Assembly (NCBI GenBank): GCA_964649195.1 | Contig: CAZYPK010000003.1 | Coordinates: forward strand, 1-64,000 | Source: JTS-RE9 sp964649195 | GTDB lineage: Bacteria > Planctomycetota > Phycisphaerae > Phycisphaerales > Phycisphaeraceae | Length of the DNA: 64,000 bases | Direction: 5' to 3' | In this document: piece after piece, positions 1 to 8,767 of the stretch | How positions within the stretch are numbered: position 1 is the first letter of the stretch | Layout of the letters: every line of letters begins with the position of its first letter | Notes under the pieces: generated by a model | What the model was told of the DNA's origin: nothing | Database searches by the model: none | The model's input: only the letters and a program-made list of their open reading frames with translations | Position numbers and translations under genes: made by a program

Positions 1-18
1 CCCGCTTTGGGGGCCTGA

Positions 19-84
19 GCAAACGAAAATCGCGCGGCAGGCGAACCATCAGGCATGATCGCCGGCCGCGCGATTTTCGTTTGC
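19..84. repeat. 20-bp perfect inverted repeat upstream of rpsB
   Basis: The arm at 19-38 (GCAAACGAAAATCGCGCGGC) is the exact reverse complement of 65-84, with a 26-nt spacer. In RNA this is a strong hairpin. It has no clear U-tract, so it is not an obvious terminator. It could be the 3' processing hairpin of an upstream transcript or one more member of the dispersed hairpin repeats in this window. Confidence 0.7.
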
Positions 85-120
85 TTCAGCCCGCGGACGG
101 GCTTCGCAAACGAACGGCTC

Positions 121-180
121 GGCGGGAGCCTCGCCCTCCCAGCGGAAACCTCGCCCTCCCAGCGGGAACCTCGCCCTCCC
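121..180 (+). repeat. three tandem 20-bp repeats
   Basis: Three consecutive 20-nt units (121-140, 141-160, 161-180) share the ending CCTCGCCCTCCC and differ at a few leading positions. The rest of 85-472 is gene-free and is taken as the rpsB upstream/leader region. No promoter could be assigned with confidence there. Confidence 0.7.
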
Positions 181-472
181 ATATGCTTTTACCCTGACCC
201 AGCCACCCGGACGGTTGCAGGTTATTCCCTGCCTGATAGAATGACGTGCTGCAAGGTGGGTCAGTGACTTTGCCGCTCTGCGCTCAGGGATGATCGCACG
301 AGGTTTGAGATTTGACGGACGCCGACAGTCGGCGGCCGGTCTCTATTTTTATTTGGCGACCGCTTTGGCCACATTCCGGGGAGCCCGCAGATGACCGCTC
401 ACGGTCGTGGGCTTGGTGCAAGCAGGGGCAACCCGTCGCACACTGACTGTTCTCTTTTCAGGAGTCGCTCTC

Positions 473-1315
473 ATGGCATCGCTCGTCAAAGACCTCGTTG
501 AAGCCGGCATCCACTTCGGGCATCGCTGCACGAACTGGAATCCGAAAATGGCGCCGTACATCCACGGCAAGAAAAACAAGATCCACATCATCGATGTGAA
601 GGCCACCGTCAAGGGCCTGCTGCTGGCCCGCAAGTTTCTGACCAGGGTCGTCGCCGACGGCAAGGATGTGCTCTTCGTGGGCACCAAGCGGCAGGCCCGG
701 GGCATCCTCGAAAAGTTCGTCGGCGAAGCCGGGCAGCATTACGTCATCGAGCGATGGCTCGGCGGCACGCTCACCAACTTCCGCACCATCCGCGATCGCC
801 TTAAGCGACTCGAGGAACTCGAAGCGATCGACGGCGCCGGTGACATGGCCACCAGCTACTCCAAGAAGATGGAATCGACCCTCCGCCGCGAGAAGGCGAA
901 GATTCTTCGCAACCTCGCCGGCATTCGGAACATGACCAAGCTGCCGGGGGCGATGGTGGTGATCGATGTGAAGCGCGAGGCCAATGCCGTGAAAGAAGCC
1001 CGCAAGCTGGGCATTCCGACGGTGTGTCTGATCGACACCGACAGCGACCCGGACTTTGCCGACATTCCGATCCCCGGCAACGATGACGCGATGCGTTCGA
1101 TCGAGGTCGTGGTGCAGAGCCTGGTGGCGGCGGTCAACGAAGGCAAGACCAGCCGGGCGACGATGGGCGAAGGCAAGGATGATGGCGGCGGCCAGGGCAA
1201 CCGGGGCCAGGATCGCGGTCGTCGCAGCAGCCGGGCCAAGTTCCGCGCGGAAGAAAAGGAAACCGGCGGCGAAGCGGAAGCGGTCGCCCCGGCCGGCGGC
1301 GCGGCGCAAGGCTGA
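473..1315 (+). CDS. rpsB: 30S ribosomal protein S2
   Basis: S2 binds the head-platform side of the 30S subunit and is required for docking of S1. The 280-residue product starts MASLVKDLVEAGIHFGHRC and carries the S2 signatures WNPKMAPYIHGKKNKIHIID, FVGTKRQA, ERWLGGTLTNF and DTDSDPDFADIPIPGNDD. I chose ATG 473 because GGAG lies at 461-464 and the S2 N-terminus begins there; a longer reading from 407 adds residues foreign to the family. The last 50 or so residues are a Gly/Arg/Glu/Ala-rich low-complexity tail beyond the normal core, a common feature of high-GC lineages. It is followed by tsf on the same strand, the usual bacterial rpsB-tsf order. The identification is secure. Confidence 0.97.
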   Translation: MASLVKDLVEAGIHFGHRCTNWNPKMAPYIHGKKNKIHIIDVKATVKGLLLARKFLTRVVADGKDVLFVGTKRQARGILEKFVGEAGQHYVIERWLGGTLTNFRTIRDRLKRLEELEAIDGAGDMATSYSKKMESTLRREKAKILRNLAGIRNMTKLPGAMVVIDVKREANAVKEARKLGIPTVCLIDTDSDPDFADIPIPGNDDAMRSIEVVVQSLVAAVNEGKTSRATMGEGKDDGGGQGNRGQDRGRRSSRAKFRAEEKETGGEAEAVAPAGGAAQG

Positions 1316-1388
1316 TGATTGCAATCAACGTCGCACACCGCATCCATATGAATCGCATAACCACCCCCGGTCCCCCCGGCCCCCGGTC

Positions 1389-1409
1389 CCCCCGGCAAGC
1401 CGCCGGGGG
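1389..1409. repeat. GC-rich hairpin in the rpsB-tsf spacer
   Basis: CCCCCGGC at 1389-1396 pairs with GCCGGGGG at 1402-1409 across a 5-nt loop. No T-tract follows, so it may be an attenuating or mRNA-stabilising hairpin between the two genes rather than a full terminator. Confidence 0.45.
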
Positions 1410-1469
1410 CTATCGTCTAAGCGAGACCAAACATTGCCAAGGCCGTCGAATCAAGCCATTGGCAAACAC

Positions 1470-1552
1470 CAATGGTCAACAGGCAATGTTCAATGTTCAA
1501 TGATTTTTCTTTTCGTGGTCGGCTGAATGCTGAAAGCTGATTGCTGAAAGCT
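1470..1552. repeat. degenerate heptamer tracts before tsf
   Basis: AATGTTC-type heptamers are repeated at about 1470-1502. Four heptamers GCTGAAT, GCTGAAA, GCTGATT, GCTGAAA run from 1522 to 1549. This is the same 7-nt periodicity seen in many other gaps of the window, here in the upstream region of a housekeeping gene. Confidence 0.6.
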
Positions 1553-1577
1553 TTTCCCCTTTCCCGGAGATTTTCCC

Positions 1578-2390
1578 ATGGCGATCGACGCCAAAACGGT
1601 CATGAAACTTCGCTCCCGCACCGGCCTGGGCATGATGGAATGCAAGGCGGCGCTGGAAGCCACCGGCGGCGACGAGGAAGCCGCCATCGCCAAGCTGCGC
1701 GAGGAGCTGGGCGCCAAGATGAACGAGCGCTCCGACCGCGCCGCCAGCGAAGGCGTCGTGGCCGTCGCCGCCGACGCTTCGAGCGTGGCGATGATCGTGC
1801 TCACCAGCGAAACCGACTTCGCCGCCAAGAACGACACCTTCCGCAGTGCCGCCCAGAAGATCGCCGAGTTTGCCCTCGCCGGTCCCGATGGCGAGCTGGC
1901 CGCGGCCCCGGCCGAGGGTCAGGCGCTGATCGACAACCTGCGCATCACCATCAAGGAGAACATCAGCTTCCAGAAGGGCATCAAGCTCACCGCCCCCAAG
2001 GTGGGCAGCTACGTTCACCACAACGGCAAGGTGGGCGTGGTGATCGCCGGCGAAGGCGACCTTTCCGATGACCTGCTCAAGGGGTTGTGCCAGCATCTCG
2101 TGGCCGCCGACGGCAAGGGTCAGTGGCCCGCGCCGGTGGCGATCGATGCGGCGGGCATCCCCGAGGACCGGCTCGCCCAGGCCAAGGCCGCCGCCGTCGC
2201 CGAGGCCGCCGCCAGCGGCAAGCCCGCGCAGCTCCTGGAGAAGATCGCCGAGGGCAAGATGCGCAAGTGGATCGACGACAACACCCTGATGGGGCAGATC
2301 TACATCCGCGAAATGGATGCGAAAAAACCGGTGCGCGATTACATCCCCAAAGGGGCGAAGATCATCGGGTTTCAGCGGTTTGAACTGTAG
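1578..2390 (+). CDS. tsf: translation elongation factor Ts
   Basis: EF-Ts is the nucleotide-exchange factor that releases GDP from EF-Tu. The 270-residue product has the N-terminal UBA-like helix bundle with the signature RTGLGMMECKAALEATGG (residues about 13-30), then the core motif TSETDFAAKNDTF and a C-terminal domain ending in the positively charged IPKGAKIIGFQRFEL. ATG 1578 is preceded by GGAGA at 1566-1570. It lies 262 nt downstream of rpsB on the same strand and is followed after 2 nt by a very long hairpin, so the pair probably ends there. The length is normal for the family. Confidence 0.97.
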   Translation: MAIDAKTVMKLRSRTGLGMMECKAALEATGGDEEAAIAKLREELGAKMNERSDRAASEGVVAVAADASSVAMIVLTSETDFAAKNDTFRSAAQKIAEFALAGPDGELAAAPAEGQALIDNLRITIKENISFQKGIKLTAPKVGSYVHHNGKVGVVIAGEGDLSDDLLKGLCQHLVAADGKGQWPAPVAIDAAGIPEDRLAQAKAAAVAEAAASGKPAQLLEKIAEGKMRKWIDDNTLMGQIYIREMDAKKPVRDYIPKGAKIIGFQRFEL

Positions 2391-2392
2391 GA

Positions 2393-2540
2393 AAAGACAG
2401 TAAAGGCAGTAAAGGCTATTATTTAATACTTAATACTTAATAGTTATTGACGGAGAAGGCATGCCGCCTCGGTTCGATATAACCATTAAGTAATAAGTAT
2501 TAAGTATTAAATAATAGCCTTTACTGTCTTTACTGTCTTT
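2393..2540. terminator. long near-perfect inverted repeat between tsf and the convergent permease gene
   Basis: The 47-nt arm 2393-2439 is complementary to 2494-2540 with one mismatch, and the inner 33 bp (2407-2439 with 2494-2526) are perfect. The arms are made of short tandem units (AGTAAAGGC, TAATACT). It sits 2 nt after the tsf stop and 7 nt after the stop of the convergent minus-strand gene, so a role as a two-way transcription stop is likely. Its length and repeat content also make it a member of the window's repeat-hairpin class. Confidence 0.7.
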
Positions 2541-2547
2541 ACTGTCT

Positions 2548-4302
2548 TTACATCTTCATCGGCAAAGCCATCGCTCCCGCCATCACCACCATCAGCCCGG
2601 CCAGGGCCATGAGGATCATCATGATCGTCGCGGTGCGCAGCGTCTCGATTTCCTTGAAGCCGGTCATTTTGGTGATGACCCAGAAGCCCGAGTCGTTCAT
2701 CCACATGATCGGCTTGGAGCCGCAGCCGACGGCCAGGGCGAGATAGAGCGGGTGAAACGAAAGCGTGTCGCCTTCGACGATCGGGGCGAAGATCGCCGCC
2801 GCGGTGATCATGGCCACGGTCGCCGAGCCTTGCGCGGTGCGCACCAGTGCGGTCACCAGAAACGCCAGCGGCAGCACCGCGACGTGCCAGCCCTGGGCGA
2901 GGCCTTGAATTTCACCGGCAATCCCCGTCTGCCTGAGAACCGCGCCGAACGCGCCGCCCGCCGCGGTGATGAGAATCACCATCCCGCCGCCGGTCAGGGC
3001 GATGTTCACCGTCCTGCCCACCGCCCCTTTTTCGCCGCGCTTGTGCAGCGCCATCGTCACCATCGCGATCACCGCCGCGAGCAGGATGGCGATGTTCTTG
3101 TCGCCCAGCGTCCAGAGCGGCGGCCCGATCGCCTCGATCACCGCCGGCAGCGACTGGCCCTCCCCCAGCGACTTGCGCCACGTCTCCACCACCGCGCTGC
3201 CTGCAATCAGCGCCACCGGCAGCACGATCGGCAGCAACGACAACCACAGCGGCGGCAAGGAGGCGTCATCCTTTTGTGCATTGACCTGAAGATCGCCGAC
3301 GCCTCCCTCCGCCGTGTCCCGCAGCGGAATGTCCCACCGCCGATCCGCCCACACGGCATACGCATATCCGACACACGCGGTGATGGCGCTCACCGCCAGC
3401 CCGCCCAGAATCATCACGCCCACATCCACCTTGAACGCGCTGGCGGCATACAGCGGGCCGGGCGTCGGCGGCACCAGCGAATGCGTCATCGTCGCCCCGG
3501 CCACGATGGTGAGCACATAAAGCAGATAGTGTTTGCCGGTCTTCATCCGCATCGCCTTGGCCAGCGGCACGAGCAGATAGAACACCGTGTCGAAAAAGAC
3601 GGGAATGCCAAGCAGAAAACCGCTGCCCAGGAATGCGGAGGAAGCCCGCTTCTCACCGACGAGGCGAAGAATGGATCGCACGATGCGCTCGGCGGCGCCG
3701 CTGGCGAGCAGGCACTCGCCGATGATCGCCGCCAGCGCGATGAGGATCCCGATGTCGATGCAGGTCCTGCCGAAGCCCTCGGCGACGCGCTGGGCGATGT
3801 GGGGGATCGTCGGTGACAATGCCGCCTTGCGTTGTGCGGGGAAGATCAGAAGATTGCCGACCCGTTCATTAAGCCACTCCGGAGACATCGGAGGTTCCAT
3901 ATGGGGAAAGGTTCGGTAATAGTCGCTTACACGAAAACTGCCGATGATTTTGACGCGCTCGCGATCCGTTCCCGGTGTGATCGAATCGATGCGGAGCCCG
4001 CCAAAATCGAAATACCGACCATTCATTTTGTCCTTCTGCAGGATCGAAAGCAGGGTGTCGCGCTCAACGCCATCCATTTTCGAAATCGAAAGTTCCACTT
4101 CGTGAGTGGAATCCTTGAGGACGCGCACGATCTTTCCGATCGCCTGTCTTTCCGTGATTTCATTTTTCAGCGTCGTAGTCGGCGTCAGCGCCGCCACGAT
4201 CATGGCCGCGATGATCAGGGCGAGAAAAGCGTGCAGCTTGAACACCAGCACCCCGCACAGGACGATCGCCATGCCGATGAGGACGAGCAGGAATGGACTC
4301 AT
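2548..4302 (-). CDS. GntP-family gluconate/organic acid:H+ symporter with a large insertion
   Basis: This is a multi-spanning inner-membrane permease of the GntP family, importing gluconate-like sugar acids with protons. Family features are the N-terminal helix pair (SPFLLVLIGMAIVLCGVLVF), EGFGRTCIDIGILIALAAIIGECL, the GIPVFFDTVFYLLVPL segment, VPPTPGPL, and the C-terminal VAMITAAAIFAPI ... GCGSKPIMWMNDSGFWV block. The 584-residue product is about 130 longer than typical members. Roughly residues 53-165 form a soluble insertion (ITERQAIGKIVRVLKD ... FPAQRKAAL) between the first hairpin and the VAEGFG block, which I do not recognise. ATG 4302 gives the expected transmembrane start; the frame is open further upstream but runs into repeat DNA. 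Substrate is not decidable from sequence. It is convergent with tsf. Confidence 0.82.
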   Translation of the reverse strand: MSPFLLVLIGMAIVLCGVLVFKLHAFLALIIAAMIVAALTPTTTLKNEITERQAIGKIVRVLKDSTHEVELSISKMDGVERDTLLSILQKDKMNGRYFDFGGLRIDSITPGTDRERVKIIGSFRVSDYYRTFPHMEPPMSPEWLNERVGNLLIFPAQRKAALSPTIPHIAQRVAEGFGRTCIDIGILIALAAIIGECLLASGAAERIVRSILRLVGEKRASSAFLGSGFLLGIPVFFDTVFYLLVPLAKAMRMKTGKHYLLYVLTIVAGATMTHSLVPPTPGPLYAASAFKVDVGVMILGGLAVSAITACVGYAYAVWADRRWDIPLRDTAEGGVGDLQVNAQKDDASLPPLWLSLLPIVLPVALIAGSAVVETWRKSLGEGQSLPAVIEAIGPPLWTLGDKNIAILLAAVIAMVTMALHKRGEKGAVGRTVNIALTGGGMVILITAAGGAFGAVLRQTGIAGEIQGLAQGWHVAVLPLAFLVTALVRTAQGSATVAMITAAAIFAPIVEGDTLSFHPLYLALAVGCGSKPIMWMNDSGFWVITKMTGFKEIETLRTATIMMILMALAGLMVVMAGAMALPMKM

Positions 4303-4449
4303 GAGGATTCGCCAGGCAAGGATGAGGGGATTGGGAACCGGGACCGGGACTGGGACCGGGGGGGGGGACGTATCGCACGAGGATAATGCATCGGTGCGCG
4401 AGGTGATGCAAGCAGCGTCCGCGTTCGGTCGAAGCCCCGCCCTTCCGGG

Positions 4450-4590
4450 AGCCCGAGAACTTTTGGGTGGCTGGGGCTTCGCGGACTCAGCCCCAGCCAC
4501 CCGAAGCGGACTCACAACATCACCCGAAGCAGCCCCAGCCACCCAAAAGTTCTCAGGCTCCGGGGGCCGGGGGCCGGGCGGGGCTTATGC
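4450..4590. repeat. inverted repeat of the GGTGGCTGGGGCT / AGCCCCAGCCACC family
   Basis: The 30-nt arm 4450-4479 is complementary to 4531-4560 with one mismatch, and a further internal AGCCCCAGCCACCC copy lies at 4489-4502. The same sequence family recurs at about 24059-24176, 28105-28260 and 44063-44204. It fills the gap between the permease start and purU. Confidence 0.8.
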
Positions 4591-4595
4591 GCGTC

Positions 4596-5483
4596 TCACT
4601 CCTGCGCGTGATCGAAGAACGTGCTCAGGCCCGGACGGAAAACAACCTTGTCATCCACAACGATGAGCTTTTCATCAAGCGACATCTGCACCGCCTGGCT
4701 CAGCACGTTCGCTTCCAGTGACTGGCCCTTGCGTTTGACATCCTCCGCGGTGTCGCGGCCAACGTCGATGTGAAAGACATCCTGAAGGATGATCGGGCCT
4801 TCATCGAGCGTTTCGGTGACGAAGTGGGCGGTGCAGCCGGTGACGCGCACGCCGCTTTCCCAGGCCTGCCTGTAGGGATTGGCGCCGGGGAAATGAGGCA
4901 GCAGCGAAGGGTGGATGTTGATGATGCGATGGCGAAACGCGGCGACGATGTCGTGCGAAACGATCTGCATGTAGCGGGCGAGGACCACGAGATCGATGGG
5001 GCGTGCCACGAGCGTCTTGAGCAGCCACGCCATGTGGGCGGGTTTGTCGGTCGAAGGCATCCACTCGAAAGGGAGGCCGGCTTCCTTGGCGATGGGCTCC
5101 AGCGACGGGTGGTTGCCCAGCACGCAGTCGATCCTGCCCCGCTGTTTGTACCGGCCGCCGCGCTGATCCTCGATCAGCCGCTCCAGGCAGTGCGATTCCT
5201 TGCTGACGAGCAGCGCGACTTTCCGTTCGCGTCGCCGGCTGTGCAGGGCCACGCGCACGTTCATCTCGATCTGTCCGCCCTGCTCCTGCACGCCGCCGAT
5301 CAGTTCATCGAGGCTCAGCGTCATGTCCGCCAGATCGACGAGCATGTCCATGATGAACCGGCCATGCACGACATGCTGCTCGATGTCCTCGATGTTGATG
5401 CCGTGGTTGGCCAGGTAGGTGGCGAAGCGCGCGACGACGCCTTTCTGGTCGCGGCCGATGACGCTGATGATGGCTTTGATCAT
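4596..5483 (-). CDS. purU: formyltetrahydrofolate deformylase
   Basis: PurU hydrolyses 10-formyl-THF to formate and THF, balancing one-carbon pools and supplying formate to PurT. The 295-residue product has an N-terminal ACT domain (about residues 1-80, IISVIGRDQKGVVARFATYLANHGINI) and a formyltransferase-type domain (about 90-285). The catalytic signature NIHPSLLPHFPGANPY and the later ETLDEGPII are present. ATG 5483 is the family start; the frame upstream is repeat DNA. Length matches the family (about 280-295). Downstream lies the permease gene on the same strand, but a repeat hairpin of about 140 nt separates them. Confidence 0.93.
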   Translation of the reverse strand: MIKAIISVIGRDQKGVVARFATYLANHGINIEDIEQHVVHGRFIMDMLVDLADMTLSLDELIGGVQEQGGQIEMNVRVALHSRRRERKVALLVSKESHCLERLIEDQRGGRYKQRGRIDCVLGNHPSLEPIAKEAGLPFEWMPSTDKPAHMAWLLKTLVARPIDLVVLARYMQIVSHDIVAAFRHRIINIHPSLLPHFPGANPYRQAWESGVRVTGCTAHFVTETLDEGPIILQDVFHIDVGRDTAEDVKRKGQSLEANVLSQAVQMSLDEKLIVVDDKVVFRPGLSTFFDHAQE

Positions 5484-5500
5484 GGGGAACTCGAATAAAG

Positions 5501-5640
5501 AGGAGACAGGGAACAGGAGACAGGGATTCGTAGCCGCAGCGTCCTCGCTGCGCGTCTGCGGAACAGGAGACAGGAAACAGAGGTCAGAGCGAAGCCGCAA
5601 GCGGCATTTATTGTTTTCTGTCCCCTGTCTCCTGTCCCCA
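5501..5640. repeat. heptamer array with GCCGCAAGCGGC core
   Basis: AGACAGG/GAACAGG heptamers on the left (from 5501) are answered by CCTGTCTCCTGTCCC on the right (to 5640). A GCCGCAAGCGGC palindrome lies between them at about 5592-5603, so the whole gap can fold into one long hairpin. Related arrays lie at 17745-17777 and 60103-60177. Confidence 0.75.
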
Positions 5641-5641
5641 C

Positions 5642-6958
5642 CTATATTTCCCTCTTCACGATCACCCCCGTCACATCGTCCAACTGCGGGGCGTCGTTGC
5701 CGAAGGCGAGCAGGTGTCGCAGCAGGGCGTCGAGAATTTCCCTGGCGGATTCGTGGCGGTGCTGGTGGATGGCGTCGCCGATGCGGTCCTTGCCCATCAT
5801 GCGGCCTTCCATGTTCTGATGCTCGTAGAAGCCGTCGGTGAGCAGGGCGAGGATGTCGCCCGGTCCCAGCTTCATCGGTGCGGGGATGTCGATGGGCGGG
5901 TCGTCCATGATGCCCATGGGCACGGTGGAGGCTTCGAGGAAATCGCACATGCCCGTCGCCGCGTGGTAGTGAATGATCGGCCCCTGCCCGCCGGAGATGT
6001 AGCGAATCTCGTGGGCCACGGGGTCGAGCATGCCCATGAAGGCGGTGACGAAGCGATCGGTGGAAAGGTCCATCACCAGTTGGCTGTTGATGTGCTCGAA
6101 GATCTGGGTGATCGAGGCGGAGAGCCGCAACCCCAGTCGGAGCATGGCCCGGACCTGGGTGACCGAAAGCGCCGGTCCCACGCCGTGGCCGGTGGCGTCG
6201 GCGAGCAGGAAGAACAGGCCCTTGGCGGGCATGATGAGGCTGCTGTCGCTTTCGAGATCGACGCTCCGGCTGACGTTGTTCTCATCGAGTTCGATGACAT
6301 CGTAGATGTCCCCGCCGGTGGCGTCGGCGGGCTGGCTGTAGCCGGCCAGGTCGTAGCCGGGGCAGGTGGGCAAGGCGGCGGGCAAAACGCCCATCTGAAT
6401 CTTGCGGGCCAGGTCCAGTTCGCGCTCCAGCTTCAGCCGCTCGAAGCGATCATCGTTGAGCTTCACGCGCTGGATCGCCGTCGCCGCCTGGCTGGCGATG
6501 AGCACGGCCATCTCCTCATCCTCGGCATCAAACCGCCCCGCCCTGGAGTTGAGCAGTTGCAGCACGCCCACCAGCTCGCTCTCCAGTCCGATCAGCGGAA
6601 TGGTGATCAGGCAGTTGGTGCGGTAGCCCGTGGCCTTGTCGATGGCCTGGTTGAAGCGCGGGTCGGCATAGCAGTCGGGCACGTTGATGATGGCGCGGTT
6701 GCGGGCGCATTCGCCGGCGATGCCCTTGTCGATGCCGAAGCGGATCGACTGCACACCGTGGGCGACGACGGTGTAAAGCTCGCTGGTGGCGCGATCGAAA
6801 AGAAAGACGCTGCCCCGGTCGGCTTCGAGCAAGTCGCGGCCGGCATCGATGATCTGGGCAAGGAGATCGCGCAGCTCGAACGGGGCCGCCAGTTGCCGGG
6901 CAACCTCCAGAATTCGACGCAGGGACTCGGCTTCGCGTTGAGGATCACGAGGGGACAT
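5642..6958 (-). CDS. GAF-domain PP2C/SpoIIE-type serine phosphatase
   Basis: This is a cytosolic regulatory phosphatase of the RsbU/SpoIIE type, which usually dephosphorylates an anti-anti-sigma factor in a partner-switching pathway. In the 438-residue product, a GAF domain occupies about residues 15-170 (ADRGSVFLFDRATSELYTVV, INVPDCYADPRFNQ) and a short linker helix leads into the PP2C domain (about 200-438). Metal-binding segments are ATGGDIYDVIEL, LADATGHGVGPALSVTQ, ISGGQGP, LLTDGFYE and LDDVTGVIVK. ATG 6958 (MSPRDPQREAE) directly precedes the GAF-linker helix; the open frame upstream shows no domain and contains repeats. No partner anti-sigma gene lies nearby, so the target is unknown. 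Confidence 0.9.
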   Translation of the reverse strand: MSPRDPQREAESLRRILEVARQLAAPFELRDLLAQIIDAGRDLLEADRGSVFLFDRATSELYTVVAHGVQSIRFGIDKGIAGECARNRAIINVPDCYADPRFNQAIDKATGYRTNCLITIPLIGLESELVGVLQLLNSRAGRFDAEDEEMAVLIASQAATAIQRVKLNDDRFERLKLERELDLARKIQMGVLPAALPTCPGYDLAGYSQPADATGGDIYDVIELDENNVSRSVDLESDSSLIMPAKGLFFLLADATGHGVGPALSVTQVRAMLRLGLRLSASITQIFEHINSQLVMDLSTDRFVTAFMGMLDPVAHEIRYISGGQGPIIHYHAATGMCDFLEASTVPMGIMDDPPIDIPAPMKLGPGDILALLTDGFYEHQNMEGRMMGKDRIGDAIHQHRHESAREILDALLRHLLAFGNDAPQLDDVTGVIVKREI

Positions 6959-7040
6959 TGCGCTGCAAACCAGTATCGACCGATCGGGGGCAATGGTCAA
7001 TGGTATCCGACGGACAGGGGAGGAAGACGGGGCCGGCGCA

Positions 7041-7122
7041 TTTGGCCGTTCGCCCTGCCGAACGGAGTGTTGGATGGCTCTGTCCGAAAACGCCGTTCCA
7101 GCCGCGACGTAACACGTCGCGG
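7041..7122. repeat. dispersed hairpin GGCCGTTCGCC...GGCGAACGG family plus a second hairpin
   Basis: The hairpin at 7041-7065 matches elements at 36041-36070, 38316-38350, 19699-19727 and 46387-46409. Right after it, CCGCGACGT (7102-7110) pairs with ACGTCGCGG (7114-7122). Both sit upstream of the SpoIIE-type gene. Confidence 0.6.
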
Positions 7123-7253
7123 AGATGTCCGGCGTGCAAGGGTGGCCGGCTGAACCTTTGATCTGCGGCGACGAACACCGTGTGGCGCATCGGTTGTGTC
7201 CGGCAATAAAAGCGGCCCCCTGGCGCGTTCGAGTTCTGATGACCAGGGTGTGC

Positions 7254-7303
7254 TTCACCACCCTTGAAGGCTGTGCACGTCCGCGACTCGTTGAGTCGCG
7301 GCT
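7254..7303 (+). repeat. dispersed repeat with CCGCGACTCGTTGAGTCGCGG palindrome (copy 1)
   Basis: This 50-bp element contains the core CCGCGACTCG/TTGAGTCGCGG and the left arm CACCCTTGAAGGCTGT. Near-identical copies lie at 23984-24033 (inverted) and 24217-24262. It abuts the porin terminator. Confidence 0.7.
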
Positions 7304-7346
7304 AAAAAAACAACCGGCTGACTCCAGGGGAAGAGTCAGCCGGTTG
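7304..7346 (-). terminator. rho-independent terminator of the porin gene
   Basis: A 14-bp perfect stem (7311-7324 with 7333-7346) has an 8-nt loop. Read on the minus strand it is followed immediately by seven T residues (7310-7304). It is about 70 nt past the porin stop. A second perfect 10-bp stem (7351-7360 with 7367-7376) lies just before it. Confidence 0.9.
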
Positions 7347-7417
7347 AAGGGGCCTGATGCGGTGAGGCATCAGGCCGGATACCGGGGACGGGAGGCGGGG
7401 GTTATTTGGATGTCGGA

Positions 7418-8767
7418 TCAGAACAGGAGCTGGAACTGGAAGCGGAAGACGATGCTGTCCTCTTCGTGGATGTCAACAACGGAGAAGCCGTGGCCGGGGC
7501 TGGTGCCGACGCCGGCGCCGGCGCCGAGGTCGCTATCGACGATCCAGACCATGTCGGCGGTGAACTTGGCGTTGTGGCCCTTGAAGAAGTAGTTGAAGCC
7601 GAAGGTGAGGGCGAAGGCCTCGCCGTCAAGACCGGGGGTATCAATGTCAATGTATTCGAACCGGCCAAAGGGCTGAATCTTGTCATTGATGTTGTAGGAA
7701 ACATCGAGGACAAGACCGTAGGAGTCGCCGTCCAGGGTGCCATCATCGAAGTGGGCGCCGAAAACGGAGCCCATGACGCCGAAGCCGTGGGTCTCGAACA
7801 GGGCATCGACAGTCCAGGCGAAGACGTTGGTATCGCTGAAGACGCCGCCGTTGGCGCCGTCACCGGCCTGGTAGTGGACCGCACCGCCGAGGAAGAGAGC
7901 GGTGGCTTCGCCCTGCCAGGAGGTGGAGTCAGCCGCCTGCTTCCAGTCACCCATGAGGCGGACATCAACGCGAGCGGTGAGGGCGATTTCGACCGAATCG
8001 GCGCCGATTTCGCTGTATTCGCTCTTGGCGCCGTCGCTGATCGAGCCACGGACCAGGAACAGGTCGCTCTTGTAGCCGATCTGAATCTGCTCGGCACGCT
8101 CGAGGCTGAAGACATCGTGAACCAGGGAGCGTTCGACGGCCAGGGATCGCTTGTAGCTGATCAGTTCTTCGCGGGAGAAGGGCAGCTTGAACTTGCCCGC
8201 ATCCACGCGGATGTTGTCGGTGATCTGGGTGCCGACTTTGGCATCAATGATGCTGACCACGCCGAAGGTGGCGTCGGCGTCATCGTCCGCTCCCTGTTCG
8301 TGCGACAGGACCAGTTCGTAGTCCCAGCGACGACCGGCGGTGACGTGGCCGTCAAAGCCCAGGCGGACGCGGCGGACCTGGAAGCCTTCATCCTGGCCGT
8401 CCTGGCTGCCTTCGCCGTTCTCGATGTTGAGAAGGTAACGGAACTGGATGCCGCCGCTGAGATTGAGGCGGAAGCCGCCATCGGGGCTGGCGAGGAAGAA
8501 GTTCGTGCCGTTGTGGCCGGCGACCATGCCGTCGGCCATCAGGCTGGCGCGGGTGTCCGCATCGGCGAGGACTTCGCCGATGAGGGCTTTGACTTCTTCA
8601 GCGCGACGCTGATCGAGCCAGGACGAGTTTTGCTGGCCTTTGAGCTCGGCCACCTGCTGGCGGAGCTGCGCGACTTCCGAACGAAGAGCTTCGTCGGCAT
8701 TGGCGACACCGGCGAGGCCCATCGCCAGAGCGCCGCCCATGGTAAGGGCAAACTTGCATCGATTCAT
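7418..8767 (-). CDS. outer-membrane porin, OprO/OprP-like
   Basis: This is a beta-barrel channel in the outer membrane, resembling phosphate-selective OprO/OprP porins; the actual solute is not readable from sequence. The 449-residue product has a signal peptide (MNRCKFALTMGG ... GVANA, cut near residue 24). A short coiled-coil segment follows (RSEVAQLRQQVAELKGQ), as in trimeric porins of other groups, and then alternating beta strands such as GFRLNLSGGIQFRYLLN and FQVRRVRLGFDGHV. The last residue is Phe (FRFQFQLLF), the classical outer-membrane insertion signature. ATG 8767 is preceded by AGGAGACGG (complement of about 8771-8779). It is flanked by a strong terminator and a 1.2-kb gene-free stretch, so it is probably a single-gene, highly expressed unit. 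Confidence 0.85.
   Translation of the reverse strand: MNRCKFALTMGGALAMGLAGVANADEALRSEVAQLRQQVAELKGQQNSSWLDQRRAEEVKALIGEVLADADTRASLMADGMVAGHNGTNFFLASPDGGFRLNLSGGIQFRYLLNIENGEGSQDGQDEGFQVRRVRLGFDGHVTAGRRWDYELVLSHEQGADDDADATFGVVSIIDAKVGTQITDNIRVDAGKFKLPFSREELISYKRSLAVERSLVHDVFSLERAEQIQIGYKSDLFLVRGSISDGAKSEYSEIGADSVEIALTARVDVRLMGDWKQAADSTSWQGEATALFLGGAVHYQAGDGANGGVFSDTNVFAWTVDALFETHGFGVMGSVFGAHFDDGTLDGDSYGLVLDVSYNINDKIQPFGRFEYIDIDTPGLDGEAFALTFGFNYFFKGHNAKFTADMVWIVDSDLGAGAGVGTSPGHGFSVVDIHEEDSIVFRFQFQLLF

Noticed and set aside
407..472. Upstream start for rpsB at 407
   Set aside because: The extra 22 residues are not S2-like, and GGAG at 461-464 is placed for ATG 473.
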